Shown one piece after another: positions 61,221-64,000 of a stretch of DNA of 64,000 nucleotides. The DNA comes from Larkinella knui (GTDB lineage: Bacteria; Bacteroidota; Bacteroidia; Cytophagales; Spirosomataceae). A program made the translations under genes and the position numbers. The stretch is taken from the NCBI RefSeq assembly GCF_003858645.1, contig NZ_RQJP01000001.1, forward strand, positions 1,831,487 through 1,895,486. Reading direction: 5' to 3'. Numbering within the stretch: position 1 is the first letter of the stretch; each line of letters begins with the position of its first letter. The notes below the pieces were generated by a model that did no database searches, was not told the origin of the DNA, and worked only from the letters and a program-made list of their open reading frames with translations.

Positions 61221-61456
61221 GGATTTCTGGAGAAAAAATTACCAAAGTTCTGTTAACGTAACCGGATCGACCGGCGAGCGGATTAAAAACCAACGGGTAA
61301 ATTAGCCTATGGCCTTCATGGCAAGCCGACTCGTGAATAACTCCTCTGCGGCTGAATGGGTTTTTGAGCGGCAGGCCGTTGCCTATCTTTTTGACGGAAC
61401 GATCCGGTTGCAAGGTTCTTCGTGTTTACATTTACGATCAGACCAGTCCTGTTTCC

Positions 61457-62725
61457 ATGAACGTAAACCCGCTTCTACCCCCTTCTTTGACCCGTCACGC
61501 CGTCGAAAATCCCTTCCAGTCCTTCTGGATGGGCGGTTATGAGTGCACCGATAAACTCAACGCCTGGGGAAACCGGGTCGATTTTCTTCATACCACGGGC
61601 CATCTCCAGCTCATTGACGACGACTACCGGGATTTACACTCCTTTAACATTCGAACCGTTCGGGAAGGCATCCGGTGGAGCCAGGTCGAAACACGCCCGT
61701 ATCAGTACGACTGGAACACCGTGGCTTATATGATGGAACGGGGTCGACGGGCCGGTATCCAGCAGGTCTGGGATCTTTGCCATTTCGGTTTTCCCGACGA
61801 TCTGACGCCCCTCCATCCCCTGTTTGCGCGCCGGTTTGCGGCTCTGTGCCGGGCCTTTGTCGAATTTTACCGCTCCATCGATCCCGACAGCACGCTGATT
61901 GTAACGCCCATTAACGAAGTTAGTTTTTTGTCGTGGCTCGGGGGCGATGCCCGGGGAACGTCGCCCTACTGCGTGGGTCAGGGCTGGGAGGTCAAGTATC
62001 ACCTGATGCGGGCTTACATCGAAGGCGTAGCGGCTTTGCGGCAAGCCGACCCCGCCATCCGCATTCTGACGACCGAACCGCTGGTCAACATGGTGCCGGT
62101 TCTTCAGGCTACGCCGGAGCAGGTGGCCGTGGCGGCCCACGAACATCAGAATCAATTTCAGGCAACGGACATGCTCAGCGGCCGCATGTGCCCGGAACTG
62201 GGGGGCAAACCGGAATACCTCGATCTGGTCGGGTTGAATTTTTATTACAACAACCAGTGGGTCGTCGGCACCGGCGAGTTTTTACCCTGGGCCAATGACG
62301 GGTTCGATCCCCGCTGGGTGCCGCTTCGGGACCTGTTCATGCAGGTGTATGAGCGCTACCAGCGACCGATTGTGTTGTCGGAAACGAGTCATCCGGGCGA
62401 AGACCGCCCCCTCTGGATTCGGTTTGTAGGCGACGAAAGCGCGGCTGTTATCCGCAAAGGCATTCCGCTCTGGGGAATCTGCCTGTATCCCATTATTGAC
62501 CGGCCCGATTGGGACCACCTCGACCCCTGGCACCAGGCAGGACTCTGGGATGCGGAGGTTTCGGCCGAGGGCGTTGTGACCCAGGATCCCCCGCGTCGGG
62601 TCTTGAACCAGCCCTACGCCGAAGCCCTGCGGGATGTTCAGGCGGCATTGGCGCTTGCACAAACCGCAACCACTGGTATTACCGTGTCTGGTTTGGGGGA
62701 TCCGATTCCGAAACGGGTTCAATAA
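61457..62725 (+). CDS. Clan GH-A glycosidase-like protein (GH1/GH5-like), 422 aa
   Basis: A TIM-barrel glycosidase-like protein. SFWMGGYECTDKLNAWGNRVD is at the start, candidate acid/base Glu154 is in TPINEVSF, and candidate nucleophile Glu309 is in VLSETSH. The rest (WDLCHFGFPDDL, VGLNFYYNNQWV, WGICLYPIIDR) is the pattern of uncharacterised beta-glucosidase-like proteins of this phylum. It has no signal peptide. It shares the TPINE pattern with the partial gene at the left edge of the window. Its 3' end overlaps the convergent cation transporter by 47 bp. The ATG at 61457 is chosen because similarity begins there; upstream frame is open but unlike protein. Confidence 0.82.
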   Translation: MNVNPLLPPSLTRHAVENPFQSFWMGGYECTDKLNAWGNRVDFLHTTGHLQLIDDDYRDLHSFNIRTVREGIRWSQVETRPYQYDWNTVAYMMERGRRAGIQQVWDLCHFGFPDDLTPLHPLFARRFAALCRAFVEFYRSIDPDSTLIVTPINEVSFLSWLGGDARGTSPYCVGQGWEVKYHLMRAYIEGVAALRQADPAIRILTTEPLVNMVPVLQATPEQVAVAAHEHQNQFQATDMLSGRMCPELGGKPEYLDLVGLNFYYNNQWVVGTGEFLPWANDGFDPRWVPLRDLFMQVYERYQRPIVLSETSHPGEDRPLWIRFVGDESAAVIRKGIPLWGICLYPIIDRPDWDHLDPWHQAGLWDAEVSAEGVVTQDPPRRVLNQPYAEALRDVQAALALAQTATTGITVSGLGDPIPKRVQ

Positions 62726-63602
62726 ACACCTGGCGGATGGTCGGCATGGCGTTCTGAATGGTTTGTCGAATGTGAATGATTTCCCGCGTAATGTCTGCGG
62801 TGGTCAATCCCGGCTGAAAGGCGACGCGCTGAATGAGCACGACTTCTTCCGGCCCCATTTGAAAGGTCAGCGTTTCAACGGAAGTTAACACCGTGGGAAT
62901 CGACTGCGTCAGTTCGACGGCTTGTTGGACCACCGACGGATGGGCGCCTTCGCCCATCAGCAAACTCCGGCTTTCGCGGGCCAATACCGCCGAAACCGCC
63001 ATGAGCAGACAGCCGATAAGGATGGAGGCCAGGCCGTCGAAGTACGGATTGTCGAGCTGATGCCCCAGGAAAACGCCCAGGAAAGCCAGAATAAGTCCCA
63101 GCACATCGGAGGCATCTTCAAACAGAACCACAAACGTAGCGGGATCTTTGCTTTCTTTTACAGCCGCCCAGAAAGGCTGGTTGCCCCGCTGGGCGTTAAA
63201 GGCACGCAGAGCCGTAACCAGCGAAATACTGTCGAGCACAAACGCAATGCCGAGAACGATATAATTCCAAACCGGATTCTCGATCGGTTCGGGGTGTTGA
63301 AGATGGGTTATGCCTTCGTAAAACGAAACGCCCCCACCGACCGCGAAGATCAGCAGGGAAACCACAAACGACCAGAAATAGAGTTCCCGGCCATAGCCAA
63401 ACGGTCGTTTTGTGTCCGCAGGCTTCTGGCTTCTTTTGATTCCCAGCAGCAGCAGAACCTCATTGAAGGTATCGACCAGCGAATGAATTCCCTCGGAAAC
63501 CATCGCCGAACTTCCGGTAACGCTGGCGGCAATAAACTTGGTGATGGCAATGGCCAGATTGGCTCCTAAAGCCGTATAGATTGCAATTTTCGCAGATGCC
63601 AT
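62679..63602 (-). CDS. Cation diffusion facilitator (CDF) family transporter, 307 aa
   Basis: An inner-membrane divalent cation/proton antiporter with about six helices. The TM2 metal motif is SEGIHSLVDTFNEVLLL (HxxxD), and the TM5 motif is FEDASDVLGLILAF (ExxxD in place of HxxxD). The switch from His to Glu may favour a cation other than zinc, or reflect a distinct CDF subgroup; this is inference. Between TM1 and TM2 a KRPFGYGRELYFW segment matches the family. A C-terminal cytoplasmic domain (about residues 210-300) follows. The gene overlaps the convergent GH-A gene by 47 bp. Confidence 0.92.
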   Translation of the reverse strand: MASAKIAIYTALGANLAIAITKFIAASVTGSSAMVSEGIHSLVDTFNEVLLLLGIKRSQKPADTKRPFGYGRELYFWSFVVSLLIFAVGGGVSFYEGITHLQHPEPIENPVWNYIVLGIAFVLDSISLVTALRAFNAQRGNQPFWAAVKESKDPATFVVLFEDASDVLGLILAFLGVFLGHQLDNPYFDGLASILIGCLLMAVSAVLARESRSLLMGEGAHPSVVQQAVELTQSIPTVLTSVETLTFQMGPEEVVLIQRVAFQPGLTTADITREIIHIRQTIQNAMPTIRQVFIEPVSESDPPNQTR

Positions 63603-63693
63603 GCCAATCGAACAAATTTTGCCGCCCGATGTTTCCAGACGCGGCCAGCCGGATGTTCAGATTTTGGCCCAATACCGCTTTTAAGGTTGGCTA

Positions 63694-64000
63694 TCAGGAT
63701 TTTATCGTTACTTTTTTCAGATCGCTGTCGGCGGGGCCATTCACCAGAACGCCTTTCCCGGTAAAACGGGACCCGTGGCAGGGACAATCGAATGATCGTT
63801 CGTCCGCATTCCACTGAACGACGCAGGCCAGGTGCGGACAGATGGCCGAATGGGTGTGTAAGGCACCCTCCTCATCCCGGTACGCAGCAATTTTCTGTAA
63901 ACCGGACGTCAGAATTGCCCCGGCTCCCCGCTCCAGTTCATTCACGGTTTTTACCTCGTCGGAGGAAAAATAATCGGCCAGCTGGGCCGCAAAATTTCCG
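63694..64000 (-). CDS. FAD-dependent oxidoreductase with C-terminal Rieske domain, partial at the right edge
   Basis: Only the 3' end is in the window, in an open frame with no stop up to the edge. It encodes a linker (GNFAAQLADYFSSDEVKTV) and then a complete Rieske [2Fe-2S] domain with ligands in CPHLACVV and CPCHGSRF. This arrangement is that of a DAO-type FAD oxidoreductase with a C-terminal Rieske domain (YhfW-like). A GTG at 63945 could look like a start, but the upstream residues match the family, so it is internal. The substrate is unknown. Confidence 0.85.
   Translation of the reverse strand, partial: GNFAAQLADYFSSDEVKTVNELERGAGAILTSGLQKIAAYRDEEGALHTHSAICPHLACVVQWNADERSFDCPCHGSRFTGKGVLVNGPADSDLKKVTIKS

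Noticed and set aside
1-64000. Mobile elements, tRNA, rRNA or phage genes
   Set aside because: I found no transposase, integrase, cloverleaf or rRNA-like sequence on either strand.

Overview
The window looks like chromosomal DNA of a Bacteroidota species, most likely a Cytophagales member of the Spirosoma/Larkinella/Rudanella type. The reasons are two SusC/SusD pairs with N-terminal carboxypeptidase-regulatory-like domains, lipoproteins with short lipobox signals, genes without clear Shine-Dalgarno sequences, DUF4136 and ferritin_2-type proteins, and a moderately GC-rich composition. The genus is inferred from gene style only. I see no rRNA, tRNA, CRISPR array, insertion sequence, integrase or phage gene. 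The only dispersed-repeat candidate is a compound palindrome at 55482-55569.

Layout. (1) 1-2183: the end of a glycan gene set on the minus strand (a glycosyltransferase and a GH1-like enzyme cut by the left edge). (2) 2528-13264: stress and housekeeping genes: a DUF4136 lipoprotein, a fused OtsA-OtsB trehalose synthase/phosphatase, two exported ferritin-like proteins, a stand-alone CheB-type methylesterase, a zinc alcohol dehydrogenase, an alpha/beta hydrolase and a Ser/Gly-rich secreted protein. (3) 13408-18982: a compact cyanophycin locus with cyanophycin synthetase, two divergently transcribed cyanophycinase paralogues and an isoaspartyl peptidase, enough to make and fully degrade the polymer. 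(4) 19021-27538: mostly minus-strand genes (GH2 enzyme, SPW membrane protein, DUF892 ferritin-like, SDR, FRG-domain, NUDIX, unknown, OBAP-family lipoprotein, and an SdhB/FrdB iron-sulfur protein with no partner subunits), plus one plus-strand response regulator. (5) 28023-34032: a SusC-SusD-sialidase-fold polysaccharide utilisation locus ending in a strong terminator. (6) 34371-41364, with a convergent gene to 42244: a glycan operon of GT4, GmhB-like phosphatase, GT9, NodU/CmcH-type carbamoyltransferase, GT2 and GT9, facing one further glycosyltransferase; this suggests a carbamoylated, possibly heptose-containing surface glycan. (7) 42566-47156: a second SusC-SusD pair. (8) 47532-62725: an alpha-glucan and trehalose region with a cytosolic GH13 glucosidase, TreZ, a GH13 lipoprotein resembling trehalose synthase, and a TreY-MalQ fusion, interleaved with two DUF421 membrane proteins with zinc ribbons, a 3-hydroxybutyrate dehydrogenase-like SDR, a Tat-exported Gfo/Idh/MocA oxidoreductase and a clan GH-A glycosidase. 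(9) 62679-64000: a cation diffusion facilitator and the Rieske end of an FAD oxidoreductase cut by the right edge.

How it fits together. The region reads as a storage and stress neighbourhood. Trehalose can be made from UDP-glucose (OtsAB) or from alpha-glucans (TreY/TreZ with MalQ). Nitrogen, carbon and energy can be banked as cyanophycin and possibly as polyhydroxybutyrate. Ferritin-like, DUF892, SPW, SDR and DUF421 proteins fit a general stress programme. Two SusCD systems handle glycan uptake and two glycosyltransferase sets handle surface-glycan assembly.

Many genes are packed tail to tail (gaps of 3-13 bp, or overlaps of 47 and 95 bp), and several long perfect hairpins sit in the remaining intergenic gaps as probable terminators.
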